From Takakia lepidozioides (lineage: Eukaryota; Streptophyta; Takakiopsida; Takakiales; Takakiaceae), in NCBI GenBank assembly GCA_030704615.1, contig CM060731.1:27156001-27220000 (forward strand): 64,000 bases of DNA, read 5' to 3'. A program made the translations under genes and the position numbers. Numbering within the stretch: the first letter of the stretch is position 1; every line of letters starts with the position of its first letter. The notes beneath the pieces were generated by a model. It did not search any database. It was given only the letters and a program-made list of their open reading frames with translations, and had not been told where the DNA came from. This document shows, one piece after another, positions 51,847 to 63,106 of the stretch.

Positions 51847-51868
51847 TTTGGCGACCATACTGGGGACC
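51847..51868 (+). other. Primer binding site of element 2
   Basis: tttggcgaccatactgggga directly follows the LTR. It is nearly identical to the element 1 PBS and to the TGGCGAC-type site of Ogre/Tat elements. Confidence 0.7.
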
Positions 51869-52433
51869 TGGGACATGAACAACCAGATGTGACAGGCATC
51901 TGGTGGGATCATGGTGGTTGGACCATTAAAGAATTTGAAGTGAATCAAATTCCCTGTGGAACGAAGGAAGAAAGATTGTCCAAACAATTCTTTCAAAGGT
52001 TCTTGGAATTGCCAGACGGATGTAAAGAAAATATTCTTAAACGAGTGCATGATGCTGATCCAGAATGGGGTCTGGAGAAAGGAGTGATAAAGATTATCAG
52101 GTAGCCTGTAGAGGAAGAGCACGTTGGTTACCAACATTAGTTTATGTGATAGCGTTGCTATCCATTAAACGAGTAGAGTTTGAAGGTTGGGAAGAAAGAA
52201 AGGTGAATGTTTATACTCATATGCATGAAGAGCTTGTACTGGTAAAGAATTGGATTCCAAAGGATATTTTGTGGATCAAACTCACACCAAGAACAGCTTT
52301 TCAGACTTGTTTGCCATATGGTTATATGGTAACGGAGACTTCAAGTATAGCCAAGGGTGCATTGAAGCTTGAAAGAAATCCAGGCATATACGAGAGATAT
52401 TACAGAAGAGAGTTTTGGTTATTGCCACATTAA
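51860..52433 (+). pseudogene. Element 2 pre-gag ORF
   Basis: Two overlapping frames (to 52104, then 52065-52433) give about 190 residues: GIWWDHGGWTIKEFEV, FFQRFLELPDGCKENILKRV, EWGLEKGVIKIIR, TLVYVIALLSIKRVEFEGWE, KNWIPKDILWIKLT and YYRREFWLLPH. The parts EWGLEKGVI, LVYVIALL and WIPKDIL have counterparts in element 1. A single frame change near 52100 separates the halves. Upstream frames run through the LTR, so the true start is uncertain. No known domain. Confidence 0.55.
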
Positions 52434-52535
52434 AAGAAATGAAAGACATGGGACATGAGTGATGAAAGAGAAGCTAGACGACAAAGATATTCATCAAAAA
52501 GGAGAAAGCTATCTGAAAGCTAATTATCCATATCT

Positions 52536-54430
52536 TTGGAGAGAGGAATAGACATAGGGGAATCATCTGGACCTCTCACACCATCAAGATCAAAAAGTGC
52601 ATCACCTATACCGGAAGAACTAGAGTTGGATGCCACTCCTTCTGTTTCTTTGCAAGAAAGATTAAGGGAATTGGTACAGGAAGAAGATCAATCACGAGGT
52701 GAAAGATCTGAGGTACATCCTTGGATAAAAGACTTGACAGAAATCTTTGATAAGAGTTGGCATGGAACACCAAAAGCAGGAACTCCAGTTTCTGAAGCAG
52801 AAGAGATGAAGAAGGAGATGAGGATGTGGCAGAGCCAACGGAGAGTTCAGACTCTCCAACACCATTACAGTGAGTTACATGAGTGAAGAAGAAACCCAAG
52901 GGCAGAACTTGGAGGATGAAAACAGAGAGAAGAAATTGGAAGAGGAAGAATATGAAGAAGTAGACCCAACAGCTGAGGTTGAGACTACAACCAGGACATC
53001 CCAACCCGTTGGACTGGATCAAGTGGAGCACTTAGATCACAGGCCAACGAAGGTGTCGGCTCAGGGGGATCAGGCGGGCTGCCTGGATCTGGCTCTGGGG
53101 GGACAGGGAGTGTGGGAAGTAGTGCAACTGAAGCTGGGAATACTGTGAATATCGTGGGGCCAGAAGCAGGGAGTGCTCAAGGGCCACCACTTGGTGGAAG
53201 ATCCACCACAAAAAACAACAGGTCCAGAAGGACCAGCACCAGCAAGGGTGCCAGCACCTGTCAGTGGGCAGAAGGTAGGGCCACAGATGGCGTTACAACC
53301 AACACGGGCAAAACCACCCTTTCCAATATATTCAGGAAAAAGGGATCCCGATGTACACATTAGCCAATTTGAGCACATGTGTATAGTGAACAATGAGAAT
53401 GGCGATGATGCCAAGATGAGACTGTTTCCTTGTTCACTTATCAAGAAAGCAAGTGAATGGTATGCAAGATTCCCTGATAATCATTTCCTAACCTGGAATG
53501 GCTTGAATACAGCATTTCGAAATAGGTTCAGGACAAGTAAAACTGAGGATGAAGTGTATGGAAGTTTACAACAGCTGAAGCAGAAGAAGCATGAAACTGT
53601 TGAAGAGTATATGGAGAAGATGGAATTGATGATGAAAAAGCTGGCTGCAGTACCAGCACCCGGTTTACAGAAGACTTGGTTTGTGAGTGGACTAAGACCA
53701 GAGTTGCAGAAGAAAGTGGATATGTACCCCATAATACAGTGGAGGAGGCATTTGAAACTGCAAACAGAATTGAGCAATTGGGAATGCTCAGGAGAGAGAA
53801 AAAGGAAGATGAGGACTCTGAAGATGAGTCAGATGAAGAAGAAGAGCAAGAACTAAAAAGAAAGAGTAAGAGAAAGGAAAAGTGAAGAGGGATAACTATG
53901 AGAAAAGATTGGAAGAAATCTTGAAGAAGTATGCCACAGAGGCTGCTGCAACACATTGGAGGAAGGGTGTATGGTGTGCAAAGTGCCAGAATGAAGGCCA
54001 TACCACTGCAGAATGCCACATGAAGGAGAAACACTGTACTATCTGTAAAATGGATAACCATTCTACTGAGAATTGTTACTACAACAGAAGGACAGCTGCA
54101 AGAGAACCTAGGCAAGTGAGGGTGCATCAGGTGCAGCCCCAGCCAAGAAGAGCAATGATCAGGACCACTATGGTAGGTCTGGTGGTTATAACAATGGCAT
54201 GGAAGGGAGAGGTAATTCAAGAGGGAATTACCAAGGAAATTCAGAGGCAACTATCAGGGTAATCCAAGGGGGAATTACCAGCCCGGGGGAATCAGGATTA
54301 TAGAAATAATCCAAGAACAGACCAAGGGCGAGGACCCAATGTGAAGAGCTATGTTACTATTGTAATCAGCCAGGACATCGCAAGGCAGCCTGTTCATTCT
54401 GGATAAGACACCAGAATGAGATGAGAGCTC
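52536..54430 (+). pseudogene. Element 2 gag: charged leader, gag domain, zinc knuckles
   Basis: A charged leader (52536-53100, three frames) precedes the gag domain (53173-53856): PPFPIYSGKRDPDVHISQFE, RLFPCSLIKKASEWYARFPD, FRNRFRTSKTEDEVYGSLQQ, VEEYMEKMELMMKKLAAVPA and WFVSGLRPELQKKVDMYP. After an acidic, Lys-rich segment there are knuckles CAKCQNEGHTTAECHMKEKH and CTICKMDNHSTENC (53980-54080), and a third CYYCNQPGHRKAAC-like one near 54350. Frame breaks near 52870, 53150, 53730, 53885 and 54260 occur in an element whose LTRs lack substitutions, so some are probably assembly indels. Confidence 0.8.
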
Positions 54431-54761
54431 CTGTGAATGAGGGCCCAGTGGTGGCAGCTCACATGGTTAGGCCATGTGTTGTACCAGAAGAGTACAATGA
54501 TAGTAACAAGAAGTAAAGCCAAACTAATACCTCCAGTAGAAGAGGAAGAAGATGAGACTGGAAGTGGCAATGATATGCCTGAAGATGAAGAGACTTGGAA
54601 AGATGAGAAGGAACTGCACAAGGAAGTGGCAGATACTATAAGGGAAATGCAAAGAGTACGGATATTCCTGTGGCAGATTCCTCTGATTCGGATGGAGAAA
54701 AAGAGGGGAGTGAGGAAGAAAGGAAAAAAGAAGATGCAGACATGCAAAGTAATGAAAAGAC

Positions 54762-55629
54762 TTGGCTGAAGTAATATGTCAGACCAAAGCAGAAATTACC
54801 ATTGGACAGCTATTAGCTGTGGCACCTTATTGTAGGCACAGGCTGTATCAGGCAATCAATCGAATTGCCCAAGAGACAGGAAACACAGACCTGAACAGCA
54901 AGGTGACCAGTTATAATGTGAAGCCGGAAGGGCGAGAACCAGTCATGGACTTTGATGATTCTATGCCAGTAATCCAATTGAGAATTGGAAGCACAGAACT
55001 AACTGATGTACTGATAGATGGTGGTTCTGGAGTAATATCATGACAGACCAATTAAGGAAGAAGCTTGGTCTAAGTAACATGAAACCAGCCCCATTTACAG
55101 TAACAATGGCAGATCAAAGAAGTGTACAGCCATTGGGATTAATAAGAGGAGTTAAGATACAGATACAGAAAATGATCTTTATGATCACAGTAACTGTATT
55201 AAAATGGATGAAGTCATGGAGGCTTACTCCTTATTATTGGGACGTCCGTGGCTGAAACAGGCCAGGGTATTCCATGACTGGAATTCTCAGTTACTAACTG
55301 TGCATAATGGGATGCACGAGATACAAATTACCACAAAGAAATCTAGTAGATTACCTGCTACAAGAAGACCCGAGGAGTCAGAGAGTATGACTGGAGGGGA
55401 GGACTGGAGAGGAGCAGGAAGCTACCCTATTTGCTGCACACCCAGAATGGGAGCAGGTTGCAGAGATGCGGCTGGAAAGCCTAAGTTGTTTGAGAGGTAT
55501 CTGCGTGTTTGTAGTGACAGCAACACCCAACTGAAGAAGAAACCAGCATTTACCCATCACATTTCTATGAAGAAGAGAAGGAGAAATAGAAATCCTAGAA
55601 GAACCAGCCACTGTGAGCTTACAGGATGA
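54762..55629 (+). pseudogene. Element 2 aspartic protease region
   Basis: AEVICQTKAEITIGQLLAVA opens a frame matching element 1, followed by MPVIQLRIG and DVLIDGGSGV (active site). One frame break at about 55035 leads to MTDQLRKKLGLSNMKPAPFT and MADQRSVQPLGLIRG, and another to YSLLLGRPWLKQARVFHDW (55200-55290). The remainder is unassigned. Confidence 0.8.
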
Positions 55630-55724
55630 AGTGGTGACGGTTGGACAATCACAGCTGATGAGCAGGTGAGAGAAGTAAATGTGGGAACTCAGGAGGAACC
55701 GAGGATGGTGAAGTAGGAGCTGAT

Positions 55725-56620
55725 TTGGAGCCGGAATTCTTCGAAGAAGCAAAAAGCTTGTTCATCAAATACAGAGATGTATTTGCTTGGAGCTATGAGG
55801 ATCTAAAAGGGATACCACCTGAAGTCTGTCAGCATAAAATTGAACTGGAACCAGGGTCAGTACCAATCAAGCAGGCGAGGTATAGAATGAATCCCAACTA
55901 CGCACAGAAGGTTGGAGAAGAGATAAAGAAGTTGGCTGAGGCTAAGTTTATATACCCAATAGAGTATACAACTTGGTTGTCACCCATTGTTATAGTTCCC
56001 AAGAAGAATGGCAAACTAAGAGTATGTGTGAACTATAAGAAGCTGAATGCTTGTACGAAGAAAGATCCTTTCCCTTTGCCATTCACAGAAGCAGTATTAG
56101 ACACTGTGGCAGGCCATGAGAATGTACTCATTCATGGATGGCTTCAGTTGTTTATAATCAAGTGCAAGTGGCAGAAGAAGACCAAGGGAAAACAGCTTTC
56201 ATCACAGACTGGGGGGCTTATGCATACAAAGTCATGCCCTTTGGACTTTGTAATGCACCAGCGACCTTTCAGAGAGTATAAGTGAATCTTTTCATGAGTA
56301 TCTGGATGATTTCATGCAGGTATTCTTGGATGATTTCAGTGTGTACAGCTCTAAGAATGAGCACTTGCATAAATTGGAGTTATGCCTGGCCAGATGCAGG
56401 ATGAGAGGTCTGGCTTGAATCCAGAGAAGTGTACTTTCTGTGTGAACTCAGGGGTGCTTCTGGACACATAGTGTGTAAGAAGGGACTTCTTGTGGATCCC
56501 AAGGACAGATTCCATTAAAGTCTCTCCACCACCAGTGAATGTTAAGAGTTTAAGGAGATTCCTTGGGCAAACCAGTTATTACAGAAGATTTGTCAAAGGT
56601 ATGCACAAATAGCAGCACCA
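55725..56620 (+). pseudogene. Element 2 reverse transcriptase
   Basis: The first frame (55725-56285) has VFAWSYEDLKGIPPEVCQHK, FIYPIEYTTWLSPIVIVPKK, NGKLRVCVNYKKLNACTKKD and [18 protein letters not shown]. Later frames give [15 protein letters not shown] (about 56231-56275), the catalytic VFLDDFSVYS (about 56319-56348), LNPEKCTFCVNSG and RRFLGQTSYYRRFVKG (about 56555-56600). This is the standard Ty3/gypsy RT order. The catalytic DD is intact even though the frame is interrupted near 56150-56290 and after 56400. Confidence 0.8.
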
Positions 56621-56739
56621 TTGAGCAAGCTTCTGAAGAAAGATGCAGTTTTGCATGGACATGCTGAATGTCAACAGGCGTTTGAGGAACTTACACTTCA
56701 GTAACAACGACACCTGTGCTGATTAACCTCACTGCATTT

Positions 56740-57180
56740 AGTATTTCATGTTCACTGTCGATGCATCAGGAGAAGCGTTGGGAGCGGTGTTAGCCCAGAA
56801 TGTTACAGGGGAATAAATTCACCTGTGTACTATGCTAGCCGGTTGATGAACAGTGCTTGAGAGGAACTATAGCACAACGAAGAGAAGCATGGGCAATGAT
56901 TATGCAGTGAAGAAATTCCGGCCTTACCTATTGGAAGAAAGTTTTTAGTTTTATGTGGATCACCAGGCTACGATATATCTGGTGAACAAACCTTTGATAA
57001 GGGAAGGATAACGAGGTGGTAATAAAAATCTGTGCATGAGTTTGAGTTCGAGGTTATTTACAGCCGGGCCGTTTGCATCTTGTGGCAGATCATTTGTCAC
57101 GACTAACAACAGGAGAGGCCGCCCACCGGAGTGGACGATCAGTTACCTTGATGCGAGTTTTTTGTAAATGGAGGTGCAAG
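56740..57180 (+). pseudogene. Element 2 RNase H region
   Basis: FTVDASGEALGAVLAQN (about 56751-56803) is the RNase H start after RT (catalytic Asp in VDAS). Later fragments such as YVDHQATIYLVN, ADHLSRLTTG and the region to 57180 are in mixed frames. Domain identity is clear from the start motif only. Confidence 0.65.
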
Positions 57181-57193
57181 GAAGTGCAGATGA

Positions 57194-58430
57194 ATGGTTA
57201 GATTGGCAGTGGCCATCAGAATACTACTTGTTCATGGTCAGTGCCACCTAGTTATGGTAGGAGCAGAGAAGAGAATTGCTATCAGAGCTTTACCTTATAC
57301 TATGGTAGGAAGCAGAATGTATAAGTTAGGACCTGATGGAGTACTAAAACAATGCTTGTACCACCATGAAGTAAATAAAGTCTTGGAGGAAGTTCATAAA
57401 GGAGTGGCTGGAGGTCATTTTGGAGAAGAGACTACCAGTAGAAAGATACTACTCGCAGGATACTGGTGGCCTACTTGTTCAAAGATGTACATGAGTATGT
57501 CAGAAGTGTGATGAATGTCAGAGGCTAGACCGTTGCAGAGATCTGGAAGAATGGCTTGCATCCTACATGCCTACGGAACCATTTCAGAAATTGGGACTAG
57601 ACTTTGGTTGGACCAATATCCACCATCCAAGAATAACCAACAGGTACATAATTACAGCCACTGATTATACTACAAAGTGGGTGGAAGCTAAAGCTTTGAG
57701 GGACAACACAGCCAAGTCCACAGCAAGGTTCCGTACGAGAACATACTTACACGATTTGGATGTCCCTTAGAATTTATCAGTGATCAAGGAAGTCACTTCA
57801 TGAATGAGACCATTGATTATTGACTAAAGAGTTTATGATTGTGCATAGAAAGAGTACAACATATTACCCACAGGGTAATGGACAGGCAGAGGCTACCAAC
57901 AAAATACTATGTACTATCTTGGCTAAGATAGTCAATGCAAACAGAACGGATTGGGATACAAAGCTGCTGACAGCTTTATGGTCATACAGGACTTCATATA
58001 AAGTCACCACTAAGTATACACCATTCCAATTAGTTTATGGTATGGAAGCCTTACTTCCAGTGGAATTCCTGTTACCTACCATGAGAACGGAGTGGGAAAA
58101 AGAATGGAATTGCAAGACTCCATCAAGGTCAGGAAACATGAATTATACCATGTGGAAGAAGTACGTGCTGATGCAGCTGATAATATGACCAGAATTCAGA
58201 TGAAGCGAAAGGAACAGTTTGATGAAGGCAAGTTAAAGACTTTTAAGACGGGGATTTGGTTCTATGGTTGCAGAAGAAAGGAAAGATTCAAGCTTCTAAG
58301 CTTAAATCACCATGGAAAGGACCTTATGTCATACAAAAGATGTATGATAACAACACAGCCATGTTACAAACCATTAACAAAGAAATGCTGGGAAGAGTCA
58401 ATGCAAATAAGTTGAAAGGGTACAGTGGTA
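57194..58430 (+). pseudogene. Element 2 integrase
   Basis: The zinc-binding N-terminus is visible as HHEVNKVLEEVHKGVAGGHF and KILLAGYWWPT (57360-57480). The catalytic core has FQKLGLDF (Asp, about 57583-57606), [20 protein letters not shown], and STTYYPQGNGQAEATNKILC (Glu in the NGQAE context, about 57852-57910), then LWSYRTSYKVTTKYTPFQLV and YGMEALLPVEF. The C-terminal end GKIQASKLKSPWKGPYVIQK and ANKLKGY is at 58270-58420. Frame breaks occur at about 57510, 57770, 57820, 58100 and 58250. Confidence 0.8.
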
Positions 58431-58554
58431 TCCATGACAAACCCCTGCAGCATGATTTGCATGTTGAACCGCAAGAGCAGTCACGGGCTGCACCAGTGTT
58501 ACGAACGGAGTATGGAACACTTGTCGCTAGGCCCAGTATATGACCGAGGGTGGG

Positions 58555-58835
58555 CAAAACAAACGTGACACAGCCTATCACAGCCCATCAAGGCGCAAAC
58601 ACAGCCTATCACAGCCCATCACGCGTGACACAGCCTATCACAGCCCATCACGGCGTGACACAGCCTATCACAGCCAGCACGGCGTGACACAGCCTATCAC
58701 AGCCCGTCACGACGTGACACAGCCTATCACAACCTACGCAGCGTGTCACAGCCTATCACAGCTTACCACAGTGCAACACAGCCTATCACAGCGTAACACA
58801 GTATGACACAGCCTGTCACAGCTCAACACAGCCTA
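58555..58835 (+). repeat. Internal CACAGCC minisatellite of element 2
   Basis: ~25-30-bp units built on cacagcctatcacagcccat, cacggcgtga repeat about nine times, degenerating at the right. They share the CACAGCC core with the LTR minisatellite but have a different unit. The array lies just after the integrase stop, before the extra ORFs. Confidence 0.8.
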
Positions 58836-58861
58836 CTAAAGTTACACGATCCATAGAATCA

Positions 58862-60234
58862 GTGACAAGTGGACACATAAAAACTTCAGGAAAATGGCTG
58901 AAGGAAGAAGAAACGGAAATTAATTTAAAAATAGACACGTGGAGGTCAGGGTGCGACACACAGCAGAGAATGAAGTGCAAGGACAGGTGTCAAAAAGAAA
59001 GAGGACAAGAACGGCCGTCAAAAGGGATGAAAGGCGGGCCCATTAATGAATACGGAAAAAGGGAAACAGAACGAACGGCAAGTACAGAAAAACTGAATTC
59101 ATGTCGCATGTGTGATCCTAGTGGACTATCCAACAGGGAAAGTCCACTAAAGAAGATAAAAGTTAAAATCCAGTCACAGCGGATACAGCCAATAGAAAAC
59201 CAGAGAAATGATCAAGAAAATGGAGGGAAATTGAGCGCAAGAGGCGGCGTCGTTCTGAGTAACGGGCGTCTCGACAGGACAGGCCATAAATGCTATAACT
59301 TGGAAACTATGGAGGAACTAACAGACTATACGCTCGCAATATTACTTACGCAATGGCAGAGACACGAAACGAAAGAGCAGAGCTTTTCTCTTGAACAATG
59401 CTTGCAAGCCCCGCAGGCTTACAAGAGATTACCCATAGCTTTCTGCGGCAACCATACGTTTCTGCTTTGTGCACTACAGGCATTCCTGCAGTTGTTACAG
59501 CCAAAGCAGTTCTGTGAGTCTAAGATGAAGAGAGTGAGAGGAATGGAGGAAATCAGGGTGAAGAGCACCACAATTCTGCAGAAACAAACGATGGCTACCC
59601 CACAGGCGATAAAGATACTGAAGGAGCTGAGATTGGAAGGATTGCAAAGCAGGATTGGACACTACACCATAGACAGTACATGTTACAATTTTTGCAGAAC
59701 TTTGAGCCAAAGACAGGAACAACAACGGTGAAGGGAGTTGAATTAATGATTACTCCCCTATACCTCCAGCAATTGTTTCGATTGCCAGCAGGTCATGTGT
59801 ATGTGGAGGAACACAGGGAAGACTGCAAATAGGGGATTATTCCAAGAAGGGAGTTTCTTTAAAACTCAGGGTTATGCTTGTACCAAAGCTGTGTACCCAG
59901 GGTTAAAAGACATAGGCCAAGTATTGAACGTTCTGATTGCCCTGAAACAGAACCAACAATATTTGAGCAGATCCTTCACAGAGGAAATCCTCAAAGCTTG
60001 AAGGGACAAGAGGTACAATGGGCGGACATAATGTACAACGCACTGGTAGAGGAGATGAAAAGATTACAAGGTACTACCGCAAAATCTCCTATCATAGTGT
60101 CTGGCCCAATCATTGCTCAAATAATCCTTAGTTCTGGCATACTTAATGCACAAGAAAGGAAGGAAATGGAGTGTTTGAGCCAGAAACAACTGCAATGGAA
60201 GAGCAAGGCTCTTCACACAGTGAGGGTGGACTAG
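58862..60234 (+). CDS. Element 2 extra ORF region A (unknown, plant-mobile-protein-like)
   Basis: A 289-residue frame (58862-59731) has a charged, Lys-rich first half. The more protein-like part starts near 59310 (METMEELTDYTLAILLTQWQ, LEQCLQAPQAYKRLPIAFCG, IKILKELRLEGLQSRIGHYT). Frames at 59795-60001 (CTKAVYPGLKDIGQVLNVLI) and 59990-60234 (QEVQWADIMYNALVEEMKRL, KSPIIVSGPIIAQIILSSGI) appear to continue it. The last block resembles the helical putative plant transposon protein domain found in Athila-like extra ORFs, a weak impression only. It is sense-strand, between integrase and ORF B. The corresponding part is not seen in element 1. Confidence 0.45.
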
Positions 60235-62950
60235 CAGCACAACCCGAGACTAAGAGGCAGAGAAGGGGAAAGACTGTAGTGGCGGATCCACTGGCTTCAC
60301 GGATTCCGCATGATAATGTTTCCCAAGCTCATGACCAGGAAGGGGCACAGCAGCACAAAAGAATGTTATTACTGGAAGCAGGACCTTCAGAGAGGGAGGA
60401 AGAAGTTACTTCTGCATCACAGCCAACACAGCCACTTGAACGACTTGTCACAAGGTCACAAGTTATCCATGCAGCTCAACCCGAAATAATTGATTTGGAA
60501 AGTGAAGGGATAGATATTCCAACTACAGAACAGATAGTGGCAGAAATAGAGAAAGGGGACCTTCTCTATGAATATTCTGGTCTGGTCAAGGAGACAGAAA
60601 TCCCAGAGGTGCAACAGTTGCCCAAGGAAATCCTGAGGTGCATATAATGCACACACCTGTGTTGGAGGTACCACAGGCGGAAGGTCATGACACTGTAGCA
60701 CCGGTCATAGATGAAGTAGTTCAGGAAGAAAATCCGGTGGGACAATGGCCTGAATGGTTAGTGAGACATCATACTGTTGAAGATCGGGAGGAACAGCAGC
60801 AACCTCACCATGATGACCCTCAACAGGCAATGCTGATGAGTTCCATAGGCAGGACACTTAATTTGTTGGGGACTTATGTCAAATCCCATGTTCCAATTAC
60901 CCAATTGACAGCCTTGAAAGAAGAACTCAGGAAGGAGTTTGAGGCTCGACTTGCCACTGAGTGTGCAAACAAGGTCGATGAAGAGGTCACTCTCAAGATG
61001 AAGCAGGACTTGGCCAATACAGAAATGGCTTTGCAATTGGCCAAGCAACAATTGATTGAGGCAGGCCTCGCGCAAGACCAGTTGCACGAAGCACATAAGC
61101 AACAGCTATACCAAATGCAGGTGCAGCATGAAAGCAAGTTGCAAGAACTGAATGCACTACATACGGAGTTGCAGACAGTGCATAACAGGATGGCGATACA
61201 ATGCGCTACATTTACAACTATGCTTGACCAATCAACAAAAGAAATAAACAGTCAAGCGGAAAAATGTACGAAGGCAGAAGAAGAGAATGTGGAGCAAATG
61301 AAGCTCATTGTCGATATGAAGAATACAATCTGTCGCAATGAAGATACTTTCAAGCAATACAGGCAGATGGAAGCTGAGAAGAGAAAATACATCGTGGAGT
61401 TGCAACAACCATCGTGGCCAATAGAAATGAAATCGCGGTCAGTAACAAGGCTTCGAAGGAAGCCAATAATCTACTTGCTGCCTATGCGCAATTGGTTGAG
61501 CCACAGGCGAAGCGCATGGAGGCTTTACAACAGCAGTTGGAATTGTAGAAAGAGAAGAGCAAACTCTCAGGGGAACCACAAGCAGCTTGGTGGATAACAG
61601 CCTTATGCAGGTCTGGTTAGCACAAGGGCCAGTAGAGGGCAAAGCCCACGGAAGCTCACCCAAAGCGAGATGAATGAGCTCAGACTGCAGGTGCAGAACA
61701 TTGCCACAACTACTATAGACAATGTCTATAGTAGGATAGCAGAGTTACAAGAGGATGTAGACGGACTCCAGACTCAAGTGGAAGACCTCACTTCAAACAT
61801 CGACCAAAGAGTCTATATCCCTCAGGAACAGCTAATGGCTTCTTATTTACAAGCCAGAACTCTGGCTTTTCAGTCTTCACAGGAGGTGCAGGAGATGCCA
61901 ATGATACAGGAACCAGTACCACCACCACCACAACAGGTCAGTGTACCAGTAGCTGAACCTGTGGTTACTACAACCACACCACAGCCACCACAGCCGGAGG
62001 TATGGGGCAATGCAGCTTTTAACCCACCTAAAACTCCAGCTGCCAGGGAGTACAGTAGGGCTATGATTATGCCCTTCAACCAAATTCCCATCATGTTGGA
62101 TTTGGCTTGGAAAGAATTTAGTCCTCCGCAGTCATTCGCACATTACTACCAAATCATGCGTATTTGGCTGCCAGTGGCAACCAGGACTAAAGTTCTTCCA
62201 AACAATCGACATATTGAAGATCATCACTTTGCACAATACTGGCACGAGGCAGGTACCATGTTGAGGGAATTGGTTGCTTTCCAGGTTGTACATGGACTCA
62301 TTTATACCAAGACCAAGGAGATAGCAAGTATTGTCATGGGGTGCGGGCTATACTACGCTGCTTGTTTTCTGATACGTTACCACATAGAGCAACAAAAGAT
62401 GCAAGCACGCTTTCAAAGTTACTCCAGTGGAGATCATTGGGTATTACCTTCGGTGCCACCTCATATGTACCTATATGACCCAAAAGTTATGATGCAGAAG
62501 GATTCTCAAATTCGTTCATGGTTTCAAGCAGCCTGCAACAATTTGTCAACACAGAAATTCGGACTTGATGACATTTTCTATAAGGGACATATGGCATGGA
62601 AATACTTGCACGCTGCACCAGTAATTGGTACCCCACTCATCTGGACAGACAAGGAGCTCAGTGTCTACACCAATTTTGCTGTTCAACGGTTACACCAGGT
62701 TGTAAAATGCAAACTTCCAGACATGGTAGGACAGCATTGTATGCCCCAGATGATTCCACAAAAAGTTCGAAAATTAAAACACCTGAGAGGCGATGAGGAT
62801 TCTGATACAACTGTTTCTTCACAAAATTCTTTTGACACTGGGAGAAGACTATGGCAATTCAGATGGAAGAGAAGAAACAAAGGGGTCTCCTATGCCGGAA
62901 AAGATTTACCTCGATATCAAGCCTCCAGAAGGCCTCACTTATCCAGGTAG
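60171..62950 (+). CDS. Element 2 extra ORF B: NLS-like segment - coiled coil - P/T-rich linker - conserved C-terminal domain
   Basis: Three frames in series form one protein plan. 60171-60647 has MEEQGSSHSEGGLAAQPETK and RQRRGK (NLS-like). 60638-61400 is a long coiled coil (QLIEAGLAQDQLHEAHKQQL, LQELNALHTELQTVHNRMAI), with a frame change near 61400. 61670-62950 (426 aa) starts with a second coiled coil (RIAELQEDVDGLQTQVEDL) and a Pro/Thr/Gln linker (PVPPPPQQVSV, TTTTPQPPQPEV). Then comes a ~270-residue domain: REYSRAMIMPFNQIPIMLDL, FAQYWHEAGTMLRELVAFQV, IASIVMGCGLYYAACFLIRY, SWFQAACNNLSTQKFGLDD. Element 1 shares the order and the motifs QIP-x-(I/M)-L, W-x-x-A...EL-x-A and IVMGC-x-x-(F/Y)-Y. 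No known family recognised. Confidence 0.65.
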
Positions 62951-63089
62951 TGATCAACCATCTCCATCAACCAGAGACAGACCTCGGGCTCGTACACACA
63001 GCCCACCACGAAACTCTCAACGTCAACAAGGTGCTCACTCACAAAGGTTTGCTACTCGGAAACAGTAAACCGTGAGGACACGGCTTTTT

Positions 63090-63106
63090 GAGGGGGGAAG
63101 GGGTAA
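63090..63106 (+). other. Polypurine tract of element 2
   Basis: gaggggggaaggggtaa directly precedes the right LTR start tgttag at 63107. Confidence 0.8.
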
